DNA of 64,000 nt from Strongylocentrotus droebachiensis (lineage: Eukaryota > Echinodermata > Echinoidea > Camarodonta > Strongylocentrotidae), in contig JAVYIG010006572.1 of NCBI GenBank assembly GCA_035222895.1, forward strand, positions 51,554-115,553, given 5' to 3'. The notes beneath the pieces were generated by a model, which saw only the letters and a list, made by a program, of their open reading frames with translations, searched no databases and had not been told where the DNA came from. Positions 39,927 through 51,456 of the stretch are shown piece by piece. The translations under genes were made by a program, and so were the position numbers. Within the stretch, counting starts at the first letter, position 1, and the number at the start of each line of letters is the position of its first letter.

Positions 39927-41997
39927 CTGTCAGGAGAGGAGGAAAATGCCGATATTTAGTAAATTGATAATTGGAAGAATTGTAACCATTCTTGTTAACA
40001 CTAGCCATTTACTAGAATTCCGACACCATTTGCAATAATCTATACCGCAATCCGCCCAGTGCCTCCTTCATGGTGGATTCGCTTAAAAGTAATTTAAATA
40101 ACAATCAACATTACGTGAGAAGTTAGGCACATAGTTGAACACAATTATCAATACCTCATACCCCTTCACTTTTCACATTTTTCAAAATCCTAAAGAGTTG
40201 CTTTTATTTTTGCCTATACAACGCTTTCATAATTGTAAGTATCGGGTATTGATCATAAAATATAAACGGTTCCCCTTTCAACTGTTTTCAGGTTCCAATT
40301 GTCTTTCATGGGAGAAACTCTACGATGACAGCATATGGGAGGAAATAGGCGAAATATGAACGGTTTATGAGGATTGATGATACAATTACGAGTTCATTCC
40401 CTAAGAAGAACACGAGCTATCTTACCAATGCTGAAAGGCATCCAAGCCTCGTTCTTCACGACTGTTTGACCATCAGCACTGAGAAATCTGTCTGGGTTGA
40501 ATAGGTGTGGTTCACACCACTCCTTGGGATCATGATGAACAGCCCACAGGTTAGGGATAACGATGGTCCCCTTGGGAATAGTATAAGGTCCAATGGAGAC
40601 ATCTGCAGATGTCAGGTGAGGCAGAGAGACCGGGAGGACAGGACGGATGCGCATAATCTCCATCAGGGTGGCGTCGCAGTAGGGAAGGTTTGGGCGGTCA
40701 CTGGTGTTTGGTTGTTGACCACGCCCAACAACTGCATCCAACTCATCTTGTACCTATTGGTGGAAAAAAATACACCCTAAGATTCAACCCCCAATACGCG
40801 TATTTTAACAAAATGTCTGCTAACTTGTCGGGAAATGTTATTCTTCAACCCCCCCCCCCCCCCACTTCACCATGTCATGTCCAGAATGGATGTTTACGTC
40901 TGCGCGAAGAAGTTCTTGGTATAACTCTGCAGAATCATTAATACATCCTTGGTGTTTCATTTAGATTGACTAGCATATATCGTCATAAGGTTGAAAATCC
41001 ATAGGTAAGGAAATTAATAATTTTAGTTAGTACATGTAGCAGTATAATTGTCAGTGAGATTTAGTTCTATATTCTTTAACGGTCAATGGTAAAAAAAAAA
41101 AAAAATACATCTTCTGTAATGCATTACAAATGCTAAATACAAAAAAAAAAAAAACATCGGTGCAGGAAAGACAATAATATCTGTTATATACCTCTCTTTA
41201 GTATGTTGAATACATTTAGTTAATGAGAAAGATGCCCGTTGCCCCCCCCCCCTCAGACATCTACCCCCTTGGACAATTACCCCCAGACAATTACCCCTCA
41301 GACAACAACCCCCTAGGATAGTTGTCCAGTGGGGTAGTTGTCCGGGGGTAGTTGTCGAAGGGGTTAGTTGTCTGGGGGTAGTTGTCCGGGGGTAGTTGTC
41401 CCGGGGTAGTCGTCCTAGAACCCTTGTAAAGTCCATGATCTAGTGATATCATGATTTTAGTGCTTGTACTTAAACTTGATGAATAAGATCAATCAATCGA
41501 TAATTCAATTAATCATCAATCAATCATTCTATACCTTCTTCTGAACATCTGGGTAAACAGCTAGGTAGAGTATCGCCCATGAAGTCACCACCGCTGTGGT
41601 TTCAGTACCCGCGGCAAAGAAATCCAACACAATCCTCCAGAACGTGTCCAGGGGGTAATCCTTCGAGATGTCGTGTGCGAGGAACGCGTCAACAAAGTCC
41701 CTGATATTATCTTTCTGGAAAGTTTCTTGATGGTTGTTGAGATGAGACATGACGAAGTCCCTTAGCTTGAATATGCAATCGCGGTAGGGTTTGTACCACG
41801 GAGTATGAACAAGTGATTCAAAGACATTAACTGGATCAGTTTCTGAGACGATGCCAAAGGCATCCGCCAATGCCTCCAGAGCTCCAATAAATTCGGGATC
41901 ATCGTACTCATGTCGGCGACCGAAGACCAGTTGTGAAATGACATTAGCAGTTGCTTTATTCAACAAAGCCGATAGATCTTTATTCAACAAAGCCGAT
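39748..41997 (-). CDS. Cytochrome P450, CYP2-like, C-terminal three exons
   Basis: Minus-strand exons 41535-41997, 40426-40753 and 39748-39926 join in frame. Order of motifs: DYDDP-type region (RRHEYDDPEFIGAL), I-helix FFAAGTETT, DVQKK|VQDELDAVVGRG across the first junction (phase 0), K-helix EIMR, meander NPDRF, and the haem loop FSIG|GRRDCLG across the second junction (phase 1), with the Cys ligand in the last exon. The protein ends SYKICAIER. All key residues are present, and the splice sites (AAG|GTAT, ATTG|GTAAG) are normal. The family oxidises small molecules at the ER membrane. The N-terminal half, with the membrane anchor and helices A-F, is not found upstream. There the first exon runs into a 23-bp tandem duplication and then an unrelated GAAC-rich segment. 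The locus may be 5'-truncated or have distant exons. Confidence 0.82.
40426..40753 (-). CDS. P450 exon with K-helix and meander
   Basis: 328 bp with acceptor ACCAATAG and donor ATTG|GTAAGA. Contains DRPNLPYCDATLMEIMRIRP (ExxR), PKGTIVIPNLWAVHHDP and FNPDRFLSADG. Confidence 0.87.
41242..41412. repeat. Palindromic GGGGTAGTTGTCC repeat cluster
   Basis: The left half has repeats of GACAATTACCCC; the right half has repeats of GGGGGTAGTTGTC. The whole is an imperfect palindrome centred near 41315. A related cluster lies at 53160-53500. Confidence 0.7.
41535..41997 (-). CDS. P450 exon with I-helix; 5' boundary broken or unclear
   Basis: Donor AAG|GTATAG. Contains KATANVISQLVFGRRHEYDD and FFAAGTETTAVVTSWAI. 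At its 5' end a 23-bp segment (ATCGGCTTTGTTGAATAAAG plus three bases) is repeated, giving LLNKDLSALLNKA. No acceptor in the right frame is obvious just upstream. Confidence 0.75.
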
Positions 41998-41999
41998 GT

Positions 42000-42500
42000 A
42001 CTTCGATCCTACTAGGAACGTGTTACCACGTGATGTGGTCAAGCATCAGTGAGGAAGAACGCGTTGGTTTGTATAGCACTCGAACCAGGACGGGATTGCA
42101 AAGCACGATAGAAGCGCGTTCGAACGCACTAAGAACGAGATGAGGACGAGTTGAACTGTTTCTGAACGGGGTGGTTGAGTTATAAACTAGTTAGAACAAG
42201 TTCCGAACTAGTAAAAATGGTTTGGACTGCTTGGAAATATCAAATTTATCTGATCTGAACTTGATATGAACTGACTGTGGACGGGTACAGACGAGTTGGA
42301 CGTATTGTGGTCTGTTAATGAACGAACTAGGATCGTATAAGAGACATTAGTCCAGTCCGAGCCCGTCCATAAAGTCATTAAACAGGTCGCAAACAGTTGC
42401 TATTACGTTCAACTCCGTTCGCACACAGTTTGAGCCCGTTTGGCAACATTTTCGAGAACGTAGTGAGAACTAGTTTGGTGTGATGGCGGCTTTACAGAGT
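42000..42500. repeat. GAAC/GTTC-rich segment, possible unknown element
   Basis: The pentamer-like phrases GAACG, GAACT and GGACGAG recur about every 10-20 bp in the left part, and CGTTC/CCCGT forms in the right part. Composition differs sharply from neighbouring AT-rich DNA, and it abuts the broken 5' end of the P450. No ORF; no clean terminal repeats seen. Confidence 0.4.
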
Positions 42501-43955
42501 AAAATAGGATGCACGAGTTATGAAAACATCCTATTTTGGTCATCTTTGTTTTGTCATTTTTATCATTCATTCAATCAATCAAAAGGCTCATTATTCAAAA
42601 ACTAATTCAAGAAATATCAGAATGGTAAGGAAAATAGTTCGTTTATTCCTTTATATTTTTGTATTATACGTTCATTCAGCTTTCCTTTGATAACAAACTT
42701 GTAGTTTGTATTAGAAAGGGTCTTTAAGGTCCATTGTCAAAGTAAAAAAGGTCAATAAAAATCAGAGTAAAATACAATTGGGGGTGCTTACATTCAAGAT
42801 TATATTTAAAAAGTCCTCCCCTCACACACGCACACATACGAATGGGTAGCATTTAATTGTAGTTGAAAATTCATTGAGAAAACAGACCTATAACCTGATC
42901 TCCTTTATCTTTGTTACTGTCAAATGTTAATGTAATTTTATAATCATATTGGTTATAACCTGTTCCATTTGTCTAATTCGTGAACGGGGTCACATTGGAT
43001 AAAACAATCCAGCAAGTTTATCCTCATCGTTCCACGGCCAGGCATTCCACCTTCCCCTTTACAAGTTCGGCTTTTTATCGCTCAAATGTTCTTATTTCCG
43101 ATGGTTTCTATGCCCTTGGTTGAGCTTATTGAATGTGAAATCATTCCGCGTTTGATTTATCCATTTCTACATTTTATTCCACTAATAGGTGGAATAAAAT
43201 GTAGAAATGGTTGAGTTCAATACATTGTTAGTCGTAAAGAAAAAAAAACGAAACCTATTTTACTTCGTGAATTCAATTTTGTCACAAACTGAATAACAGA
43301 GAGGTTATAATTCATAAAACAGGCGGAATATATAGGGGAATTTCAAAAATAAAAATTACTCTAAGAATGATATGCAGAATACAAAGGATTTACGAGGAGG
43401 GTCTTTACAAACATGGTTTAATGACACATTATGGGTTATCATTACAAAAGTGTGCATGAAATCACATAAAATCATTCAAAAGAAAATTCTATTGATCTGC
43501 AGTAGACTTGAAAGGTGTTTGCGCTCTTTCCAAACAATGTACATATCTTCCTTTTGTCATGAATGACATTTGAATCATGATTTAGCTCACTGCATTGGAC
43601 TTTGGAACTTGGACAAAAATTAGAGCTGCACAATGCGAGAAAAAACAAACAGTGTGGTGTATGCTCATGCTTGTAACATGCAAATGCAACTGGTTTATCT
43701 GCTACAAAACATTTAGATTCTTAATTGTAACATTTCGAAGTCGAACATTAAGAGAGAAGTAGACGATTACAAGGAACTGTGCTTTCTTAGGATGTCCGGT
43801 AAACCGGTGCTTCTTCGAGTATGGAAGACATCAGCAGTTTCATGAGGTAGCTGCATTGAAGGGGTAAAATCAAAAGCATCAGAAACTGCTAAAACAGGGA
43901 ACATCATAAACCAGACAAAGATTGAAATAAAAGTTTACATAATGCGTTGAAGTAG
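42501..43955. other. Intergenic DNA with a perfect 22-bp hairpin
   Basis: The only clear feature is the inverted repeat at 43161-43210 (22-bp perfect arms, 6-nt loop). No supported ORF. Confidence 0.5.
43161..43210. repeat. Perfect 22-bp inverted repeat
   Basis: CCATTTCTACATTTTATTCC plus AC (43161-43182), loop TAATAG, then the exact reverse complement (43189-43210). Could extrude as a cruciform or mark a fold-back element. Confidence 0.9.
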
Positions 43956-44772
43956 GCTATACAATACTGAGTATCCCATAAACCAAGGTGCTAATGCCGA
44001 GGAGGCGAATCCAGATGGACATACACACGAACTTCTTGCTGCATCAATCGGGCGTCTTAAAGCAACGAAAGTTATACTCATCCATGAAGCTAATATGGAA
44101 AAAGAAGCATTATACCGCGCTGCTTTCAATGGTAATCTCGATGTCACCAAATATCTAATCAGTCAAGGAGCTGATGTGAATAGGGGAAATAATGAGGGTT
44201 TGACTGCATTACACATTGCTGCTCAGAATGGTCATCTTGATGTCACCAAATATCTGATCAGTAAAGGAGCTGAGGTGAATAGGGGAGATAATGAGGGTAT
44301 GACTGCATTACACAGTGCTGCTCACATCGGTCATCTTAATGTCACCAAATATCTGATCAGCCAAGGAGCTGATGTGAATAAGGGAGTTGTTGACAGTAGG
44401 ACTGCTTTACACTTTGCTTATCAGCAGGGTCATCTTGATGTCACCAAATATCTCATCAGTATAGGAGCTGAGGTGAATGTGGGAGATTTTTGCGATTGGA
44501 CATTATTACACAGTGCTTCTCAGGATGGTCATCTTGATATCACACAAGATCTGATCAGTCACGGAGCTAAAGTGAATGTGGCAGATCATAGGGGTGGGAC
44601 GCCTTTACACTATTCCGTTGAGAATGGAGACATTAATATCGTTAAAGTCCTTCTGGCAGGCGGAGCGAGATCAGACGCTGTTGACATTCAAGGACACACA
44701 CCTTCACAATTGTCTTCAATTCTCGGGTACCAAAGCATCGCTGATCTATTCATCGACCGTGCAAATTCGAAG
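43956..44772 (+). CDS. Ankyrin-repeat exon
   Basis: The frame is open from 43951; the first ATG is at 44095, but ankyrin-like sequence (NQGANAEEANPDGHT ... LLAASIGRLKATKVIL) extends upstream. The true 5' end, perhaps an acceptor near 43955, is uncertain. Six or seven 33-residue repeats follow with the core TALHxAAQNGHLDVTKYLIS and QGADVN. GTCACCAAATATCT recurs at nucleotide level, showing recent tandem expansion. Donor AAG|GTAAAA, phase 0, after DRANSK. Confidence 0.8.
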
Positions 44773-45149
44773 GTAAAAATATTAAAACACACTTTATTTC
44801 GAAATTACCCACCTTGGTGTGTTCAATACATGCTTTTGAAACAAGTACTGAAATTCAATTAAGTGAATATTAGGCATAGGCTCCCTAACATTATTTTTTC
44901 AGATTTAAAAAACTCAATTTTGTATCACCAATAGTAACCATACGTAATTATAACATCAGTTACACTTCAATGCTGTTTTTGTTAATGTACTCTATAGACA
45001 AGTTACAATGTTTGCTTAGAACGTATTCGAATTATTGGATTATTTAATTGATCGCATGAAAGTACTTGTGTTCAAAGAAATTTGGCTTTCTTAGCATAAC
45101 AAAATAATCAATTATCATGTTTTCATGCTGCGTATTTTCTTATATCCAG

Positions 45150-45338
45150 CTCGTCCAGAAAGATTTAACTGATATCCATCTTGCTTTACAACACGGTCAC
45201 ACGTCCATCATTGAGAAGTTAGTTTCGAAGGGAGTTGACCTCAATGTCCAGTTAACTGACGGCCAGATGTGTCTCCATGAAGCCATTAAACTCTGCTATA
45301 AGAGCGTGAAAATTGTGCAGGAAACTGACACACTAAGG
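45150..45338 (+). CDS. Ankyrin exon split by a transposon
   Basis: Acceptor TTATATCCAG. It encodes LVQKDLTDIHLALQHGHTS to ETDTLR. The original exon ran to 46970: removing the element 45337-46962 and one TAA copy restores CTAAGAAAG|GTGAGT, a consensus donor, ending ETDTLRK in phase 0. In the present allele, the transposon's first bases give AGG|GTGCGT, a possible in-frame donor at 45338/45339 that would lose only the Lys. Reading straight on hits TGA at 45378-45380. Confidence 0.75.
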
Positions 45339-46962
45339 GTGCGTTCAATCGAATTTTCGAAGCTAGAATCACAAACATGAATCACAATTCAAAACGCCGT
45401 TACAAAAAGCAAGGTCACTGCGGTTTGCGTTCAAGCGATTTTTCATCAACGCTGATTTAGCTCATTGCGAGCCAAACCACTGCGCATCACACTGCGCAGT
45501 ATGGCCCAGGAACTTCGGCGCGCGCTTTCTGGAATTGTTTACGGCCGACTGTCGACTGCTGTTTTGAGCATAGATCGCAATAATAAGACAAAGAATGAGA
45601 AGGTGATAGAAGGAAGAAACAAAGAATAACATAAGGAAAGACAGAAAGATAAAGTCGATAGAATGATTAAAACAAAGAATAACATAAGAGAAGGTGAAAG
45701 AAGGAAGAATCGAAGAATAACATAAGGAAAGACAGAAAGAGAGAGTGATAGAATGCTTAAAACAAAGAATTACATAAAAGGTGATAGAAGGAAAAAACAA
45801 AGCATAACATAAGAATAGAAGGAAGAAACAAAGAATAACAAAAGAGAAGGTAATAGAAGGAAAAAACAAAGAATAACATAAAAATAGAAGGAAGAAACAA
45901 AGAATAGCAAAAGAGAAGGTAATAGAAGGAAAAAACAAAGCATAACATAAGAATAGAAGGAAGAAACAAAGAATAACAAAAGAGAAGGTAATAGAAGGAA
46001 AAAACAAAGAATAACATCAAAATAGAAGGAAGAAACAAAGAATAACATAAGGAAGAACAGAAAGAGAAAGTGATAGAATGATTAAAACAAAGAATAACAT
46101 AAGAGAAGGTGAAAGAAGGAAGAATCAAAGAATAACATAAGGAAAGATAGAAAGAGAAAGTAACAGAATGATTAAAACAAAGAATAACATAAGAGAAAGT
46201 GATAGAATTATAAAAACAAAGAATAACATAAGAGAAGATGATAGAAGGAAGAAACAAAGAATAACATAAGGAAAGACAGAAAGAGAAATTGATAGAATGC
46301 TTAAAACAAAGAATTACATAAGAAAAGGTGATAGAAGGAAAAAACAAAGAATAACATAAGTATAGAAGGAAGAAACAAAGAATAACATAAGGAAAGACAG
46401 AAGGAGCAAATGATAGAATGATAAAAACAAAGAATAACATAAGAAAAGGTGATAGAAGGAAAAAAAACAAAGAATAACATAAGGAAAGACAGAAAGAGCA
46501 AATGATAGAATGATAAAACAAAGAATAACATAAGAAAAGGTGATAGAAGGAAAAAAAACAAAGAATAACATAAGAATAGAAGAAAGAAACAAAGAATAAC
46601 ATAAGGAAAGACAGAAAGAGAAAATGATAGAAGGAAAAACAAGGAATAACATAACGGAACAGGCCACGATGGTATAGTGAACGCAAATTGCATGCAAAGC
46701 GGGCGCGCGGTTTTTCCCAAACCGGAAGAGGCTTCGTCATACAATCATGATTGAGAACTCCGTCCGTTCAATCGAATTTTAGCGACCGTGATTCTTTTGA
46801 ATCATGATACAAAACGCATCTTTTTCAGCGTTTCATGTTTGTGTTTTCAAAGACGTTTATTTTTACGACCGACGAAAAATCGCTTGAACGCAATTGCGTT
46901 TTAAACTAAACGTCTTTAGAAACCGTGATTCTAGGGTGAAAAAGTGTCGATTAAACGCACCC
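45337..46962. mobile_element. PIF/Harbinger-like non-autonomous transposon with purine-rich core, in a coding exon
   Basis: Ends GGGTGCGTTCAATCGA and TCGATTAAACGCACCC are inverted repeats, flanked by TAA on both sides (45334-45336, 46963-46965). TAA/TTA duplications with G-rich ends typify PIF/Harbinger. Subterminal sequences also pair (TTTGCGTTCAAGCGATTTTTC), giving arms of over 100 bp. The right part holds a second, direct copy of the left end (GTTCAATCGAATTTT near 46770), so one element may be nested in another. The core 45590-46660 is a degenerate purine-rich satellite. No transposase. Confidence 0.85.
45590..46660 (+). repeat. Purine-rich degenerate satellite inside the Harbinger-like element
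   Basis: Units built from AACAAAGAATAACATAAG, AGAAGGTGATAGAAGGAA and GGAAAGACAGAAAGAGAAAG alternate for about 1 kb. The plus strand is almost pure purine with few C. Translating the minus strand gives long Phe/Leu/Ser/Tyr-rich open frames that are artefacts. Confidence 0.9.
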
Positions 46963-47369
46963 TAAGAAAGGTGAGTTTTACTCCAGTAACACCAACGAGA
47001 CCGACACCAGACCGACGAGAGTCTGAAAACCAAATTAACATAACGGCCAAGTATTGGTCAGTTTTGGAGTCTACATGGAGTCGTTATGGCGGTGTCACTG
47101 ATATACATATACTGCTCCTCTAGGTTATTAGTGAAACCAAAAATCTGATACCCGTGATAGGTCGTGAATGCCCCCAAAATAATTATATATGTTGGTGTGT
47201 GGGCGAGTGTTTGTGTGTGTTGGGAAGTTGACAACGAAAATAGGGATTTCCACTGCCATGATTCCAAGAGGCAGCGTTAAACTATGCGTATGATGCTCCT
47301 CCACCCTGACTATCGATAAACAAAACTGTTCTAATAAAATAAAAAAATATATATGTTTGTATGTTTCAG

Positions 47370-47527
47370 ATCTCTGATGAGAATTACAAGGGCGAACTAT
47401 CTCTTGAGAATGCCTTAGTGTTTTATCTCCTAGAGAATGGAGCCAAGTTAGATGTGAAGGATGAGACAGGCAACCTACCAATCCAGTATGCCAAGGACGA
47501 AGTGATCAAACAAATGATTTTGTCTAG
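47370..47527 (+). CDS. Last ankyrin exon of the ANK-ZU5 gene
   Basis: Acceptor TATGTTTCAG, phase 0. Encodes ISDENYKGELSLENALVFYL, then LLENGAKLDVKDETGNLPIQ and KQMILS. Donor TCTAG|GTGATT, phase 2. Confidence 0.78.
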
Positions 47528-48151
47528 GTGATTTGTTCAGGTCTAACAAATAACATAATCCCCATCAGCCATGTCACTTGTAAGACAAGAGATTCATCAA
47601 AACGCCAACAAATATGCGTATTTCTATCTTGCTCTTTTGAGATTAGAAAACGGAATAATAGGAAAGTCCATTAAGTGTTATTGTAAATCTTAACAGTTGG
47701 TCATATATATGTGTTGTTCGGACAATAAAATTGTACATTATGCGACAACTGTGACAATATGTTCGGGGCTATAATTCAGGCCTACTAGGTCGACTACTTC
47801 AGCTTTGTTTTCCTTCTACTCTTCTACTCAGATAGACAATATACATTTGCTTCCAAATTCATTTAGAAGATATTATCTATTGGTTCTTTAAATGTTTGAA
47901 TTTTGTGTGAATTGTATTTTACGGCATTACCAGATGCAAAGATATGAATCATTTTCCTCTTTTCATGCGTATTGCGAAGATTGGAGCCTCATTTTTTTTT
48001 AAATAATGGGCCTCGTTAAGCGTCTGACAATCAACAGTTGTTCGTATTTTGCCAGTATCATGTATGTATTTGTGTTGTTGGTGGAAACAAATACCTGTTT
48101 CACAGCCCCCCCAAACAATTTTTTTTTGTTTAAACCTTTGATTAATTTCAG

Positions 48152-48186
48152 ATTAACTTCTTTAGAGGAGATCCAATCCCATCGAG
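48152..48186 (+). CDS. Short linker exon
   Basis: 35 bp, acceptor ATTAATTTCAG, donor CGAG|GTAAGA. Encodes LTSLEEIQSHR; phases 2 to 1 match both neighbours. Confidence 0.7.
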
Positions 48187-48787
48187 GTAAGAGCATCATT
48201 CAAATACAAACAGCTTCTCTCAGTAAAATAGCTCAAAAAGTGATTCTGATATCTTTTTTTCTTCTCATCTATTAAGTCACGGATTAATGTCTAGCGATGA
48301 TTAAACATGACATTTCAGGTGTTCAATCACAAAGAATAAGGGATTCGACAATTTATCGTCTGGGTATTATACTTAATTTTACTGCATTCGTGTTCATGTA
48401 TGTAGAACCATCTCTTATGTTTACATTAATTGATTAAGTACGAGAGATAAACGGAGAATGTGCCGAAAATGAAAGAAAAATAGGAAAAACTGATACATAT
48501 TGTTAAAGAAGTGCTATGGATAAAACATTATTTATTTGTCATAGGCCCTAATTAAAATATTAGACACAAATATTATTTATATATCAGAGTTTGGGTAATT
48601 AACATAACCTTTGGAAACGGTTACCAAGTCAATTACTTTTGTGGAAAAGATCGAAATGAAAACTATATTAATAAGTTATTGTTTTTCCATTTCAAAGATT
48701 ATCCCAATGTGCATATAAATTGACTATTTATTTGTTTATGTTCTTATTACTGTGTCATTTCCTTATCATGTTTGAAAAAAAAAACAG

Positions 48788-49120
48788 CTGAACCATCAAC
48801 ACCTGCCATTTTCTCTGTTGAAGCCGAAAGGAATACAAGTACGGAAATCGAACTAGAAGATCATGGAGTATCACTGTTTATTCCTCCGGAGGCTGTTCAT
48901 CATAATGACCCTTGCAAGATCACCCTGACCCTCTTAAGGGATCCTCCTAGTGTTGACATCCAAGATGATGAATCAGTGGCCTGCTATGGGATCAGATGTG
49001 ATCCTCCAAACATGATCTTCCACCAACCTGTTAAGATCAGGATACCACACTCTACCATGGCCATCAATCCTGATCAAGTGAAACCAGACATCGTTTCTCA
49101 TGTATGGGATTCAGTAAACG
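48788..49120 (+). CDS. ZU5 domain exon (first ZU5)
   Basis: Acceptor AAAACAG, donor ACG|GTAAGT, phase 1-1. AEPSTPAIFSVEAERNT is followed by the ZU5 core ELEDHGVSLFIPPEAV, ITLTLLRDPPSV, ACYGIRCDPPNMIFHQPVKI and IPHST. The frame is intact. ZU5 packs with UPA and Death domains in ankyrins, UNC5 and PIDD. Confidence 0.85.
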
Positions 49121-49433
49121 GTAAGTCCATCTGGTCAGATACAGAAACCTACTCGTTTTTGTTTACTGCTGGAGTAAACGAAAATTGATGCCCTGAGATC
49201 CCTTTTCAGCAAACCAGGCAAAGCACATTCGGGACAACACTGAGTAGTTGCGATATTGCCAAGTGGTAGAGATTGGTCTTGTAACCAGGTAGTTTCCGGT
49301 TTAAAATCAAGTCGATGTGCTAGTGCCCTTTGGTAAGTCATTAATTACTTAGTGGACTTAAACTGACTTAAAGATGTTTGTCTAATTGGTTTTTAAAAAA
49401 ATCAAGTATACTACTTTCCTAGCAGTCGGGTAA

Positions 49434-49498
<65 letters not shown>

Positions 49499-49921
49499 TC
49501 AGTATGCTGTGCCATGTTATGTTCTACGTTTTCATTGCAGATACATGTAATAGAAAGCAAAATATACTATATGCTAATTTATGGTAGAGGACTGTGAACG
49601 CTTTCTAAGTAATCTCGGAGTTAGTAGTTCCAGTTCTAGTTATCGTTGTTATCACAGCGCCATGACGTCGTGAGGAACAATTTATAACTCCAATTTTAAA
49701 TAAAGGAAAACGGATGAAAGGGGAGAGTTGGTGCTTGTTAGGATGGCTTATTAAACTTAAAACCATTTGAAATAATTATTATCCACAAGGACACCATTAC
49801 TGATAGAAATATTTGGTGTCACCATACTCAGGTGCTACAGTTTAAAGGACAAATTGGTCCCATTGCGCAATAACACATCTTAAAACAAACGCACTTTTGT
49901 TCTTTTACCCACTGGCAATAG
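49121..49921. other. Intron with poly(A)-(TA)n microsatellite
   Basis: An A run followed by about 25 TA units at 49432-49496. Otherwise nothing recognisable. Confidence 0.7.
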
Positions 49922-50149
49922 ATCTACCAAGAACATCAAGAATGAGATCATCCAGCTCACCAGCCGAACCACCATACTGCAGATTGTACAAGAGACATCT
50001 TGAGCTGTACATTAGTCACTGTGCAGAGTGGTGGGTTCTTATTCCTACACCAACTTATGTGCACTCCATACATCCCAGCAACCGTAGAAAGAGGCAAAGA
50101 GATTGAAGTTCATCTCCATGTGCATGCCGATGTTCCTGGCATTGATGCG
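49922..50149 (+). pseudogene. UPA-region exon with frameshifting deletion
   Basis: Acceptor GGCAATAG, donor GCG|GTAAGT. Frame 1 gives DLPRTSRMRSSSSPAEPPYC and HLELYISHCAEWWVLIP, then goes out of frame at about 50047 and stops at TGA 50104-50106. The continuation QLMCTPYIPATVERGKEIEV, HLHVHADVPGIDA is in another frame. A deletion after WVLIP is inferred. Confidence 0.75.
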
Positions 50150-50690
50150 GTAAGTACTGTTAAGGTGTTCGATTAGTAAATTGTTAATTTACAGTTCTGT
50201 TAAAAGTGTCAACTACTGCACATTTCCGGAAGAGTATTAGAGTAGTTGTTTAAAATCCGACTTTCTGGGGTTATTATGTGCAAGGATTCACAGCTTGCTT
50301 ACACCAGACTTAATGGGATTTTTCTTGAAATTTGATTAAAATCGCTGTACGCCATTAAAAATGTCTTGAGACATAATTTCATTAAAAATTACTCCTAGCA
50401 TGGCCTGTATGTCAAAGCCTACACAATTAAATTCAATGAAATTCATTCATTCAATGATATAAAAATAGTAAATGTACAATACAATAGAAAATAGATACAA
50501 ATCATAATCATAAACAAGGCGAGATATGTTGCCATAATCATATATAAGGTTAACATTTCGTTAGGGGCTACCAAAAAAGATCGATATCTTGTGAACTGGT
50601 GCCCCTTTTACAAAATTAACAAATTGCAAGTAAAACATTAATAAAAATCACACGCAGACACATCCAACAAACACATCGCACATACACGCA

Positions 50691-50727
<37 letters not shown>

Positions 50728-51327
50728 ACGCGCGCGCGCGCGCAAACACACACACGCACACACGCACACACACACACACACACACACTTATCCTCTTTTA
50801 CTCTAACAAAATAAAGACAAAGGAAGGAGGAAGAGAGATTACATGTACAGTGTACATAAATGTGGTAGATTAACATTATTATTATTAAAAAAAAATGGAA
50901 ATCAAAATGTATATTCATCAATGAAGTAACTTTTAAGTACAAGTTTAAAGGAGGAAGCTGTTGAACAGGTTCGAATAATTGTTTTAATTTATAAAAAATC
51001 CTGATAAAAAGCTGAATTGTCTCTGATAATAGCAAGATGAAGAAAGGACTTTCTAATGTCCTCAAGAGTCATCCATTAGCGGCCTATGAGTTTTTCCGAA
51101 ATGCTATCTGAGTAAAAGTTGGGTGAACTCCTAATGTTCACCAATGGATGTTTTTGAATTCCACGGAAATAAAATCAAATGGAATCACGATAATGATTGT
51201 GAAAATAGTGTTGTTTATTGGACCCCGGGATAAACCCCAAGACAAATATCCATGAGGACCCGGGACACTTTCCGATTCATTAGGCCTGTGTTTTACTAAA
51301 CTGCTGGTCCTCCCTTCTTTGATAAAG
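50150..51327. other. Intron with CA/CG dinucleotide repeat
   Basis: Contains (CA)n-(CG)n-(CA)n at 50692-50790. The remainder has repeat-like flanks and no coding signal. Confidence 0.7.
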
Positions 51328-51456
51328 GAAGTTCTACAGGAGGAGAAGCTTCAGTCGTACCGCAAGGCCCATCGATCGGTCCCATTTAGCATCATTTCTC
51401 ATTCAGGTGACGTTACAGTGGCACGTGATTGTAAAGGGAAGACGGCAGAAACTAAG
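51328..51456 (+). CDS. UPA-region exon
   Basis: Acceptor CTTTGATAAAG, donor AAG|GTACGA, phase 0-0. Encodes EVLQEEKLQSYRKAHRSVPF, then SIISHSGDVTVARDCKGKTA and ETK. Open throughout. Confidence 0.75.

Noticed and set aside
45757-46740. Long minus-strand open frame of 327 codons, rich in Phe, Leu, Ser and Tyr
   Set aside because: It is the translation of the purine-rich satellite; the same peptide phrases recur in all frames and no domain is present.
50616-51065. Minus-strand ORF rich in Cys and Val
   Set aside because: It is produced by the CA/CG dinucleotide repeat at 50692-50790.
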